A DNA stretch of 38,403 nt from an uncultured bacterium (lineage in GTDB: Bacteria > Hydrogenedentota > Hydrogenedentia > Hydrogenedentales > Hydrogenedentaceae), in the NCBI GenBank assembly GCA_937124615.1, contig CAKZKR010000026.1, positions 1-38,403 of the forward strand, given 5' to 3'. Shown here in pieces: positions 25,603-33,786 of the stretch. A program made the position numbers and the translations under genes. The first letter of the stretch is position 1, and each line of letters opens with the position of its first letter. The notes under the pieces were generated by a model. The model did not search any database. It saw nothing but the letters and a program-made list of their open reading frames with translations, and was not told the origin of the DNA.

Positions 25603-26563
25603 AGTATCGTGTTAATGCACAACCTGCACAACCGAATACACCACTATCTTCACCTAAACCTGCTGGGAGAATTTCACATCTTTTTGCAGGTACTTCAAAA
25701 GCATTTTGTAAGACTGTTTCGCGAACAGGGTTAAATAATATGTCTCCAGCGGCTATCATTCCCCCACATAGAATAACACGCTCTGGATTTAGTGTATTTA
25801 CAATACTTGCTATTCCCAGGCCGAGCCATATTGCAGTTTCGTGGAAAACCTCTTTTGCGAGGGCATCCCCTTTTTCAACGGCCTGAAAAATCATCTTTCC
25901 TGTAATAGAATGGATGTTATTATTACACATTTCAGCTAAGATAGTTTTTTGCCCTTTTTCAATTTTTTCCTGGGCCGTTCGTACCATGCCTGTCACTGAG
26001 GCATATGCTTCCAGACAGCCTTTTGACCCACAACCGCATAATCTTCCGTCTCTCTGGACTTTTAAATGTCCCAATTCTCCTGCCGTTCCATCAATTCCGC
26101 GTAGCAGTTTCTTAAATACTACAATTCCTCCTCCTACTCCTGTTCCTAAAGTTAATACGGCGATACAATCACAACCTTGACCTGCTCCTAACCAATATTC
26201 GCCGAAGCATGCTGCATTAGCGTCATTTTCGATATAACAGGGAACATTTAATCGTTTCTTCATCTCTTCTGCCAATGGGACATTATGCCATCCTGGCAGG
26301 TTTGGAGGGCTATACACAACTCCTGTTTGCCAGTTCATAGGCCCCGGGGCCCCTATACCAACGGCTAAAATATCTTGTGTAGTTATCCCTTCCTTATTCA
26401 TTAAATCATAAACTACATTTGCCATAGCGTCCATAATGGCTTTGGGTCCTTCCTGGGTAGGGGTAGGAACACTTGTTTTTACAATTATCTTTTTCTCTTC
26501 GGAGACTATTGCGGACTTTATATTTGTTCCACCCAGATCAACTCCGACGATGTATTTACTCAC
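25586..26563 (-). CDS. ROK-family sugar kinase (glucokinase-like)
   Basis: In this 325-residue protein the ATP phosphate motif DLGGT is at 9-13, the catalytic aspartate is D114 in IENDANAA, and LTLGTGVGGGIVV is the second phosphate loop. The ROK zinc site is E-x-G-H (163-166) with CGCGSKGC (176-183), followed by LEAYAS. There is no N-terminal DNA-binding domain, so it is an enzyme rather than a NagC/XylR-type repressor. Glucose is the likeliest substrate by family, but N-acetylhexosamines are possible. It overlaps gltX by 8 bp and the PfkB gene by up to 17 bp, giving a tightly coupled unit. Confidence 0.9.
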   Translation of the reverse strand: MSKYIVGVDLGGTNIKSAIVSEEKKIIVKTSVPTPTQEGPKAIMDAMANVVYDLMNKEGITTQDILAVGIGAPGPMNWQTGVVYSPPNLPGWHNVPLAEEMKKRLNVPCYIENDANAACFGEYWLGAGQGCDCIAVLTLGTGVGGGIVVFKKLLRGIDGTAGELGHLKVQRDGRLCGCGSKGCLEAYASVTGMVRTAQEKIEKGQKTILAEMCNNNIHSITGKMIFQAVEKGDALAKEVFHETAIWLGLGIASIVNTLNPERVILCGGMIAAGDILFNPVRETVLQNAFEVPAKRCEILPAGLGEDSGVFGCAGCALTRYYDEHK

Positions 26564-28025
26564 GAGTTATACCTCCTTTGTTTTGTAAGTATTCAATTGC
26601 TCTGGAAAGTCTTTCTATTGTTTTTTCTTTACCTAATAGTTCCATGAGTTCAAAAAAACCCGGACCTATTGATTTTCCTGTGAGTGCAAGGCGAGTAGGG
26701 TTTACTAAAGCCCCTAATTTAATATTTAGTTCAGTGCATGCATTTTCAAAGACTGTTTTTAATAGGTCGTGTTGCCATGTAGATACAGTGGACAACTTGT
26801 CCTGAATGTTTTTAAAATAGATGATTATTGTTTCGGGTGATTTCCATAATTTTGCTTCCGCTTCTGTTTCATAAATATCAAAATCCTTGAAGAGGAAATC
26901 TGCCAGGAATACAACTCGATTTAATGTTGGAAGTTTTTCCTGACAAATCTGGGCAAGTTTAGAAAGCCAATCTTTTGTCTTTACGGATGTATTGAAACCA
27001 TGCTTTTCGAGTATGGGTAAGAGTCGTTCTCTAAGATTTTCTACAGGCAAGTTCCGAATATGCAAGCCATTAAGCCATTCTAATTTTTTGCGATCAAATC
27101 GCGCAGCAGATTTATTAATTCGTTCTATGGAGAAATGTTCAATGAGGTCTGGTAAAGTGAAGAACTCTCGGTTTTCTTCTTCCGATGTCCATCCTAAAAG
27201 AGCGACATAATTTACAATTGCTTCGGGGAGGTAACCATCGTCCCGCCAATCTAACACATTAGCACCATGTAGTCTTTTGCTAAACTTCCTTCCTTGTTCG
27301 TCATGAACCAATGGATGATGTGCATAATGGGGTAGAGACGCCCCTAATGCATTGAAAAGCATGATATGTCGGGGAGTGTTGGTTAAGTGGTCGTCTCCAC
27401 GGATAACATGGGTTATTTTCATGGTAATGTCATCTACAACAACGGCAAGATGGAAAACAGGGTCTCCATTCGCACGGAGGATGATAAAGTCATCGTACTG
27501 ACTGTTTTTAAAATAAACAGTGCCCTGAATGAGGTCGTTTACTATAGTTTCGCCTTCAGGTACTCGAAAACGAATGACATAAGGAGCATTACCTTTTTCA
27601 ATGATTTGATCAGGTGTTAAATTTCTGCAGAAACCCGGGTAATATAAATTTCCGGTTTCATCTTTGTAAGATTCCAAACTTTCTTTTGAGCAGAAACATT
27701 TATAGGCTTTACCCTGCTCTAAGAGTTGATATGCCATTTTCTGGTAAAGTTCTTTCCTCTGACTTTGACGATAAGGTCCGTAATTTCCTTTTTCGGGAAC
27801 ATCACCAAAAGGAGGACCTTCATCCCAATCAATACCTAACCATTTGAAGCCTTCACACATTCCATGTACATATTGCTCATCAGTTCTCTCTGCATCTGTA
27901 TCTTCTAATCGTAAGATGAAAGTCCCATTATTTTTACGGGCGAAGAGCCAGTTGTATAAAGCCGTTTTTGCAGTTCCTATATGTAAAAAACCTGAAGGGG
28001 AAGGGGCTATTCGTGTCCGAACCAT
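26556..28025 (-). CDS. gltX: Glutamyl-tRNA synthetase
   Basis: This 489-residue class I synthetase of standard length has the HIGH motif as HIGT at 15-18 in APSPSGFLHIGTAKTALYNW and the KMSKS motif as KFSKR at 247-251, followed by LHGANVLDW. RLEDTDAERT is the amino-acid and tRNA end contact region. It charges tRNA-Glu and, in organisms with GatCAB, also tRNA-Gln. Several zinc-type cysteines (CFCSKESLE, PGFC) sit at the insertion typical of zinc-binding GluRS. It is the first gene of a reverse unit with two sugar kinases, an unusual but not unique partner set. Confidence 0.97.
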   Translation of the reverse strand: MVRTRIAPSPSGFLHIGTAKTALYNWLFARKNNGTFILRLEDTDAERTDEQYVHGMCEGFKWLGIDWDEGPPFGDVPEKGNYGPYRQSQRKELYQKMAYQLLEQGKAYKCFCSKESLESYKDETGNLYYPGFCRNLTPDQIIEKGNAPYVIRFRVPEGETIVNDLIQGTVYFKNSQYDDFIILRANGDPVFHLAVVVDDITMKITHVIRGDDHLTNTPRHIMLFNALGASLPHYAHHPLVHDEQGRKFSKRLHGANVLDWRDDGYLPEAIVNYVALLGWTSEEENREFFTLPDLIEHFSIERINKSAARFDRKKLEWLNGLHIRNLPVENLRERLLPILEKHGFNTSVKTKDWLSKLAQICQEKLPTLNRVVFLADFLFKDFDIYETEAEAKLWKSPETIIIYFKNIQDKLSTVSTWQHDLLKTVFENACTELNIKLGALVNPTRLALTGKSIGPGFFELMELLGKEKTIERLSRAIEYLQNKGGITRE

Positions 28026-28118
28026 AATATTCCTTGTATTATTTCAAAGTTTAATTTTATTGAATAAAGAGAATTTATAATAGCATGAATTTTTGTATTT
28101 TTGCACATAAGTATATAT

Positions 28119-28156
28119 AAAAAGGATGGGAATTCTGTTGAACAAGATTCCCATCC
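28119..28156 (-). terminator. Rho-independent terminator of the RND/LolA-like unit
   Basis: On the reverse strand, a 10-bp perfect stem (28156-28147 with 28133-28124) with a 13-base loop is followed by five Ts (28123-28119) and further A/T. It lies 30 bp after the stop of the LolA-like gene and separates that unit from gltX. Confidence 0.8.
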
Positions 28157-28185
28157 CAGAAGATGAAATCAAAAAGTAAATAGAT

Positions 28186-28980
28186 TTATTTCAAGAGTTC
28201 ACGGGGTGCTTTTCTTAAATACCTTTCTGTGAAAATATCATCGGGTATATTTATATCGTATTGGACATCAGAATATTCAAGTAATGTTTCACCTCCAATG
28301 TTTGTATCAGTCATTTTTGATTTTACTACGGTAGGAAAGCCCTGAATTTCCTTTACTTCAAGTGCTTCTGCTGTGCGATATACTTTACCTCCTTTTTCAA
28401 ATTCTGCCTTTACGGGAATAAAAGTCCCCTTATGAATATAAACTTTATATGAATCGAATTCGACAGTTTTTGGGTCTTTGGGGATGTTTTTAATTACATA
28501 AAAATTTTGAGTAGTTTCTAATAATTCGTGATTATCTTCTTCAATACCTCTACCTGATACATCTTCATAGAAGAAATGGGAGCCAACAAAACTTGTACGT
28601 TCATCCGATGCCGCTATTCTCTTTACAACATCCAGTGCAGGTAAATAAAGCCAGCGGTCGTCATCTTTGCTAACATGTTTATGAACCATAAATACGGTAT
28701 CACGTACATCGGCCGGTTGATGAAAGTATACATAGAATTGTTGTTCTTCATCCTTATCATCCATATCTTTACGGAGGATAGTTAATTCTCGTGTTCTTTC
28801 TCTACCCTGTGCATCTTTAATTGTCATTTTGACACGGGCTTTGCCGTCCTTACCCTGATAATATGCAGAGTGATTGGCTTTCTTTACAATTTCATTGACA
28901 TCAGTTAAATCCTGTGTGAATCCCTGATAGGGAATGACGAGAATCGCACTCAAAAGAGTTATGAAAATTAGTTGTTTCAT
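28186..28980 (-). CDS. Outer membrane lipoprotein-sorting (LolA-like) protein
   Basis: The 264-residue protein has a signal peptide (MKQLIFITLLSAILVIPYQG, cleavage near FTQD). The mature part matches the LolA-like family often annotated as outer membrane lipoprotein-sorting protein: the early ARVKMTIKDAQGRERTREL strands, DDRWLYLPALDVVKRIAASD, FVGSHFFYEDVSGRG and VKSKMTDTNIGGETLLEYSD, ending YLRKAPREL. The fold is an open beta-barrel that can hold a lipid or acyl chain in the periplasm. It is only 13 bp downstream of the RND gene, and this pair recurs in many bacteria. It probably shuttles a lipid handled by the RND protein; the cargo is unknown. Confidence 0.82.
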   Translation of the reverse strand: MKQLIFITLLSAILVIPYQGFTQDLTDVNEIVKKANHSAYYQGKDGKARVKMTIKDAQGRERTRELTILRKDMDDKDEEQQFYVYFHQPADVRDTVFMVHKHVSKDDDRWLYLPALDVVKRIAASDERTSFVGSHFFYEDVSGRGIEEDNHELLETTQNFYVIKNIPKDPKTVEFDSYKVYIHKGTFIPVKAEFEKGGKVYRTAEALEVKEIQGFPTVVKSKMTDTNIGGETLLEYSDVQYDINIPDDIFTERYLRKAPRELLK

Positions 28981-28993
28981 AGTTTTATCTCCT

Positions 28994-31900
28994 TTATTGG
29001 TTAATTTTTTGTTTTTCAGATTCTTCTATACAAGGTTTACATTGATTCCTTTTTGAGGTGATATAACATGTGAGAGAGAGGACTAAAATCACAATCAATG
29101 AAATCCAACTTAAGGTTGTCCAACCTATATTTAAGAATTGATACAAATTTAATGCTACAGCCAAAGTTATAGTTATTCCGGTTACAATGCAGGTATTACA
29201 CATACAGGTTATGCTACAAAAACGGGTTTTAGGAAAGAGAAATGGTTCCACAAGCCGTGCTAATGCAGGAAGAATAATCAATGTGCCGATGCCCGAAAAT
29301 AGCATAATGGAGAACATGAAAATCCCAACAGTAATGTAAGGAACAAGGGGGGCTAAGAGCAGGGGAAGAAATCCAACGGCGATAACTATAATATTTCGAT
29401 AAATAGCCCTTGCAGGTTCACCAAATATGACATGATGGGCTTTTTCCCATGAGCCCAATTCATTGTAGGCGGAGCGACCTCTTGCTAAGAAGTGGATTGC
29501 ATAGTCAATTGCAAGTCCTAATGTCAGAGAAGAAAGCACCGCAACAGGCATATCATAATCTTTTCCAATAAAGCCCATGAGCCCGTATATGGCACCGATA
29601 GTAACTGTAAGGGGTATCATACTTAATAAACCCCACAAACCAGAGCGGAATAAAATGATCATCATAGCAAGAACAACAAGAAATGAACCTAAAAAGGACT
29701 CCAACATACCAATAACCATTTTCTTTTGCCACACAACATTGATATAAGTTAAACCAAACCAATTGGCACGAATTGGGAATGGTGAAGGATTTGACTGAAT
29801 AAAATTATTGAGTTGTTCAACAACTTTATTCATATCTTGATTATCACCACTTTTTAATTGGACCCAGATGCTTGAAGACTTATAATCTGGAGTAGTAAAG
29901 TGATAAATATCTTGGGGTCTATGGCTACTTTCAAAGGTAAGAAGGCATTGAGCCACAGCTCTGGATGTGTCGGGAATTCGATATTCTTTTTCGTCTCCAC
30001 CTAATAACTCCCTGTGGACAGTTTTAATTAAATCTGCAATGGAATTTGATTTTCCTACTACTTGGGTGCGTAGTAATTCCTCTTGAATTTGCTCTACATA
30101 GCGTAGCATTTTAGGCTGTTTGAAAATTTCGAATTTTTGACTTTCCAGTCCTATAAATTGACTTACACTGTCCCAAATCTCTTGTTCGGCACCTTCCGAA
30201 TTATCTGTTTGAATATATGCCCAGTCTCGTAAGGACTGAAGAAGTGTTTTAAAGTCGGTTAAAGTGTTGGAATTATAGATTTTTTCCAATTCGTTAACAG
30301 TGGAATTGTAAATTTCTTTATACTTTTCTTCGGGTATTTCATTTTGCTTTAACCATTCAATAAGTGCTTGTGTAAATTGGGGTTTGTAGTTCTCAAAGTT
30401 GAATTTTGTCTCATCATATTCTAAAGCCAGGTAAGCCATGTATGTACCACCGAAGTGCTGATTTAATATACGGTCCGCAATACGAATTTTATGGGTTGAC
30501 TTGAACCATTTTGTAGGGTTGTCATTTACTTGAAGTTGAAAAATTCCATAAATCGCAAAAATAACCAGGATAAGCGTTACTGACAAGATAATTTTATGAT
30601 ATGAGTATGTTAAAGACCCCAGTTTATAAAGTATCTTTGCTAAAATGCTGTTCTCCTCTTCGTTATGAGAGGTTTGACTGCGAGAGGCACCGAAATTCTT
30701 CAAACTTTTTTCGGTGAGAAGCATTGCATAAGCAGGGATAAATGTGATGGTAAGAATCCACGCTAAAACAACCCCAATTGCAACGAAAATCCCAAAAACC
30801 TGTACAGGTGGAATGGGTGTAAGAGCGAGGGATGCAAAACCGGCGAGCGTAGTTAGGGAAGTATATAACATCGGCATAAATAGTGTATTCATAACCGACA
30901 TGAGTATTTCTTTTCGGGGTTTCTCTGACCTGTATTTTTCAAAAAATTCTGAAAGGATGTGAATGGAATCCAAAACGGAGATAGGCATGATAAAAATAGG
31001 TATCATAGAACTCATGATATGAACCGTGTTTCCTGAAATAACGAGTAACGCCATGGTCCACAAACTGGTTATCATGGCTAAAATCAGAGGGGAAAGAATA
31101 AGAACCAGTTTCCGGAAGAAGAAAAGCATAAGCAGGAATATAACCAACATCGCAAGAGGTGAGGAAATTGCCATTTGGACAAACATCTCAACTCCAAAAG
31201 TATCATTGGCAACAGGTAATCCCGTAATGAAGTATTGTTCATTTCCGGATAAATTGGCAATTTTGTTTTCCAACGCTTTGCTAATGCGATAACTTTGATT
31301 TTTTGCTGTAATAGGGATATATATAGCAATGGCTTTCCCATCGTCTGAGAGCAAAGTGTCTTTTAAAAAGGGGAGTCTTTCTGCTTTTTTCTTTATTTCT
31401 AAGGCTTCTTCATCTGTTTGAGGTGGTGCAGACATAAGCCATTCAAAACGGACTTCACCGATACCCCCCTGTTCCACATTATCTACTGTAGAGGGGGCTA
31501 TCATTTCACTTGCAATGACGCCATCCATTTTTTGTGGGTCGGTGGGGGAGGTCCACTGCAAAGTTTTCGCAAACTCGGTGAGTTCATATATTTTACGGAG
31601 AGATTCCGCATTAAAAACGCCATTAGGATGTTTATCATTTACCACCCCTAAAACGATAATTTCATAAAGCGAAAACTGTTTTTTCATATCATTATGGAAG
31701 ATACGTACGGCCTCTTGTGGACTTAACATATTTTCAGGGTCTGTATCTACCTTTAATGGGCTTAACATATTAAATGTTTTTGGGAAAAGTGTGGGCAGTC
31801 CTGCGAGTAATAATAGAATAATTGAAATGAATCCTATCAAAAATATAGTTTGTTTAGGATGATCTATTGCGTATTCAACCATTTTAATTCCTAGGTTCAT
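28994..31900 (-). CDS. RND/MMPL-family transporter with Cys-rich C-terminal extension
   Basis: This 968-residue protein repeats the MMPL plan twice: one membrane segment (about 17-37), a large periplasmic loop, then a cluster of five segments. The first cluster includes SMIPIFIMPISVLDSIHILS and the second includes TLGLAIDYAIHFLARGRSAY, where the acidic residues of the proton path sit. It belongs with HpnN/MmpL-type lipid exporters rather than the tripartite drug pumps. Beyond the usual end there is an extra segment from about residue 894 with C895, C899, C901 and C904, two more membrane helices, and a CKPC tail (954-957). The LolA-like gene follows and a DUF2892 gene precedes. Confidence 0.88.
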   Translation of the reverse strand: MNLGIKMVEYAIDHPKQTIFLIGFISIILLLLAGLPTLFPKTFNMLSPLKVDTDPENMLSPQEAVRIFHNDMKKQFSLYEIIVLGVVNDKHPNGVFNAESLRKIYELTEFAKTLQWTSPTDPQKMDGVIASEMIAPSTVDNVEQGGIGEVRFEWLMSAPPQTDEEALEIKKKAERLPFLKDTLLSDDGKAIAIYIPITAKNQSYRISKALENKIANLSGNEQYFITGLPVANDTFGVEMFVQMAISSPLAMLVIFLLMLFFFRKLVLILSPLILAMITSLWTMALLVISGNTVHIMSSMIPIFIMPISVLDSIHILSEFFEKYRSEKPRKEILMSVMNTLFMPMLYTSLTTLAGFASLALTPIPPVQVFGIFVAIGVVLAWILTITFIPAYAMLLTEKSLKNFGASRSQTSHNEEENSILAKILYKLGSLTYSYHKIILSVTLILVIFAIYGIFQLQVNDNPTKWFKSTHKIRIADRILNQHFGGTYMAYLALEYDETKFNFENYKPQFTQALIEWLKQNEIPEEKYKEIYNSTVNELEKIYNSNTLTDFKTLLQSLRDWAYIQTDNSEGAEQEIWDSVSQFIGLESQKFEIFKQPKMLRYVEQIQEELLRTQVVGKSNSIADLIKTVHRELLGGDEKEYRIPDTSRAVAQCLLTFESSHRPQDIYHFTTPDYKSSSIWVQLKSGDNQDMNKVVEQLNNFIQSNPSPFPIRANWFGLTYINVVWQKKMVIGMLESFLGSFLVVLAMMIILFRSGLWGLLSMIPLTVTIGAIYGLMGFIGKDYDMPVAVLSSLTLGLAIDYAIHFLARGRSAYNELGSWEKAHHVIFGEPARAIYRNIIVIAVGFLPLLLAPLVPYITVGIFMFSIMLFSGIGTLIILPALARLVEPFLFPKTRFCSITCMCNTCIVTGITITLAVALNLYQFLNIGWTTLSWISLIVILVLSLTCYITSKRNQCKPCIEESEKQKINQ

Positions 31901-31965
31901 AAACTATCCCCTTTTCATTTGTTTTTTATAATTAAAATCATATCAAAGTTTGATTGTAAAAAAAA

Positions 31966-32160
31966 TTATTTTTGATGAGGGACTCCTAATTTTTCCAGTA
32001 TCCACACCATAGGACACCAGTTTGTAATACCGGACTGGAAAAGATTTAACCCGACAAATGTAGTGAAAAACAGCCAATAGGAATGATGAAAATAGGAGAG
32101 GGCTAAACTAAGTAATATGAAACTTCCTGCAATAAGTCGTAAATATCTTTCTATCGTCAT
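31966..32160 (-). CDS. DUF2892 (YgaP-like) small membrane protein
   Basis: This 64-residue protein begins MTIERYLRLIAGSFILLSLA, has two membrane segments, and carries the family motif GLNLFQSGITNWCPMVWILE with its conserved NxxQSxxTxxCP text. The family is found alone or fused to rhodanese domains, and its conserved cysteine suggests a link to sulfur or thiol chemistry; the function is not settled. It lies 65 bp upstream of the RND gene on the same strand and is probably in the same unit. The neighbouring RND protein is also unusually rich in cysteines near membrane helices. Confidence 0.85.
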   Translation of the reverse strand: MTIERYLRLIAGSFILLSLALSYFHHSYWLFFTTFVGLNLFQSGITNWCPMVWILEKLGVPHQK

Positions 32161-32392
32161 AATTATGCTCCTTAGTTTTAGTTCAATAATTGATATTGTT
32201 GAAATAAATGAAGCAATACATATGCCAACTATTTAAGTATAATTAAATCAATACTTTAAATATAATTCCGCTTATATGTTTGATTTTGAAACAAGGCAAC
32301 AGAAATTTCTTTGTTTATTTTTGAACTGTGTTTTCAAAAGAAATTTTGAAAAAGTTTATAGATTTATAATACTATAAATATATATTTTTTGT

Positions 32393-32485
32393 GGAGAGAT
32401 GGCCGAGTGGTTGAAGGCGGCGGCCTCGAAAGCCGTTGTGCCGGTTTACCCGGCACCGTGGGTTCGAATCCCACTCTCTCCGCCA
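32393..32485 (+). tRNA. tRNA-Ser(CGA)
   Basis: The 93-base tRNA includes an encoded CCA. The acceptor stem GGAGAGA (32393-32399) pairs with TCTCTCC (32475-32481), followed by discriminator G and CCA. The anticodon loop is CTCGAAA, giving anticodon CGA, which reads the serine codon TCG. A long variable arm (TTGTGCCGGTTTACCCGGCA region) is the class II serine feature, and the T loop is GTTCGAATC. It is followed by its own terminator and by a restriction-modification cassette. Serine tRNA genes are common integration targets. Confidence 0.95.
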
Positions 32486-32532
32486 AGTTGGAAAAAGAGT
32501 TTGATGGCTCGCCCTCTGCGAGGGCTCGCCAG

Positions 32533-32561
32533 CCGATTTTAGGTAAAAATTGGGTTTTTTT
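32533..32561 (+). terminator. Terminator downstream of tRNA-Ser
   Basis: An 8-bp stem (32533-32540 with 3246-53 of the same line, that is 32546-32553) around an AGGTA loop is followed by G and seven Ts (32555-32561). Just before it, GCCCTC (32511-32516) and GAGGGC (32520-32525) form a second perfect hairpin with a 3-base loop. Together they suggest that tRNA transcription ends here, before the XRE gene. Confidence 0.65.
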
Positions 32562-32687
32562 ATCTTTGCCCCGAATTGGTGAGCTAGAAGTGGGCTTTTA
32601 TTTTTCTTTATTAAATTCATGTTTTTTGTTAATATAATATTAGATGTAAAAGTTTAATTTACTATTATACATCAAAACTTTATTAGT

Positions 32688-32894
32688 ATGACAAGCGGAA
32701 AAGTTATAAGTGAAAATATCAAAAAGTTAAGGGCTAAACTTGGCTTAACGCAAGACGATTTAGCCAAAAAGGCAGATATTAAATATACCACTCTTACGAA
32801 AGTTGAGAGTGGAGCAGTAAATAGGCCAAGTGTTCAAACTATGGCAAAAATAGCTAAAGCCCTTGGTGTTAGTATTGAGGAGTTAATAAAATAA
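32688..32894 (+). CDS. XRE-family small DNA-binding regulator (possible controller protein)
   Basis: This 68-residue protein is a single HTH_3 (Cro/CI) domain. The five-helix pattern is complete, with the recognition region TQDDLAKKADIKYTTLTKVE and ending ALGVSIEELIK. It lies 4 bp upstream of the restriction endonuclease gene, with the methylase following. Small XRE proteins at the head of type II systems often act as controller (C) proteins that delay the nuclease, and this is the likely role by context. No Shine-Dalgarno sequence precedes the ATG, unlike most genes of the window. I could not identify a certain C-box. Confidence 0.85.
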   Translation: MTSGKVISENIKKLRAKLGLTQDDLAKKADIKYTTLTKVESGAVNRPSVQTMAKIAKALGVSIEELIK

Positions 32895-32898
32895 AACT

Positions 32899-33780
32899 AT
32901 GCCAACACTTTGGAATCAAAATCAAGAAAAAGACTTCTTTATTAAATCTTTAGAATTCGCAACACCAGAACAACTTTTTTATATCACCAAAAATAAAAAG
33001 TATTTGGCTTATTGGCCCAAAAATTATGATGGCACAAAAACAACATTGCAAAGCAGGAATTCCTTAATTGGTTCTTATACGGAAAAGTGATCTACCGAAT
33101 TATTCAGCGAAACGGCAAGAATGATTGGCGGATATGCTGTACAAGGGGTAATCGCCGAAGAAATAGGATTAACCAATCAATCACCGGCTGATGTTGCCAT
33201 TTGTAAAACAAAAGATGTCATACAAAAACCAGAAAATATTTTAATGATTATTGAAATCAAAATGTCAGTGGTTTGGAATTGGGAGTTTGCTCCGGCAACT
33301 AAAAATTTAGTTTGTATTGGTGATTACAGAACTCATCAAGGAAACCCCGGACTTTTGCGGTCCGATACAATGTTGAAAGCCATCGGTAAAAGCGTAAATA
33401 TCCGCGTTTCTAGCTTTGCCGCCTCAAAAATTCCGATCATTATCGTTGGTAATACACCTATTACCAAAAGCTATTACGAAAAAGTAGACCACTTAAAAAG
33501 AAATGGAATTATCCAGGGGTTTTGGTCAATAAATCCAAAACCCCTGGATAATAACGGAGAAAATATTAAATCAACGCCTTTCAAAGGGTTTTATAGATTT
33601 GATGAATATGAAGAATTAAGAAAAAACACCATTAATCTTTTGAAAGAAGAAAGAGAATTTTTCTCTAGCATGCAAACACGGAAAAAACTGGGAAAAATTA
33701 TTGAGATAGCTAATAAAGAAGCTACTTACGAAGCGAAAGCGCAGAAGTTTTTGGAACTATTGCGTCAATCAAAAGAGTAA
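32899..33780 (+). pseudogene. Type II restriction endonuclease, PD-(D/E)XK, interrupted by an in-frame TGA
   Basis: One continuous frame of 294 codons carries a TGA at 33088-33090 (codon 64) and no shift. The residues before (SRNSLIGSYTEK) and after (STELFSETARMIGGYAVQG) read as one protein. A tryptophan (TGG) would fit the gap, since I recall a similar TEKW pattern from related enzymes. The catalytic core lies after the stop: D98 in PADVAI and E119-I-K121 in MIIEIKMS, a PD-(D/E)XK layout. Later text SLLRSDTMLKAIGKSVNIRV-like segments are typical of this nuclease family. The N-terminal 63-residue piece cannot be active. An ATG at 33121 could restart translation but has no ribosome site. It is probably inactivated, while its methylase is intact. 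Confidence 0.8.
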
Positions 33781-33786
33781 GTCATT

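Noticed and set aside
32372-32637. Two open frames, one per strand, crossing the tRNA-Ser gene
   Set aside because: They are translations of the tRNA itself; the reverse frame gives the familiar artefact text EWDSNPRC and GFRGRRLQPLGHLS.
33088-33090. TGA read as tryptophan (recoded genetic code)
   Set aside because: The methylase next to it uses TGA as stop, TGG is used for tryptophan throughout, and other genes of the window end in TGA (for example the ROK kinase), so a nonsense mutation is simpler.
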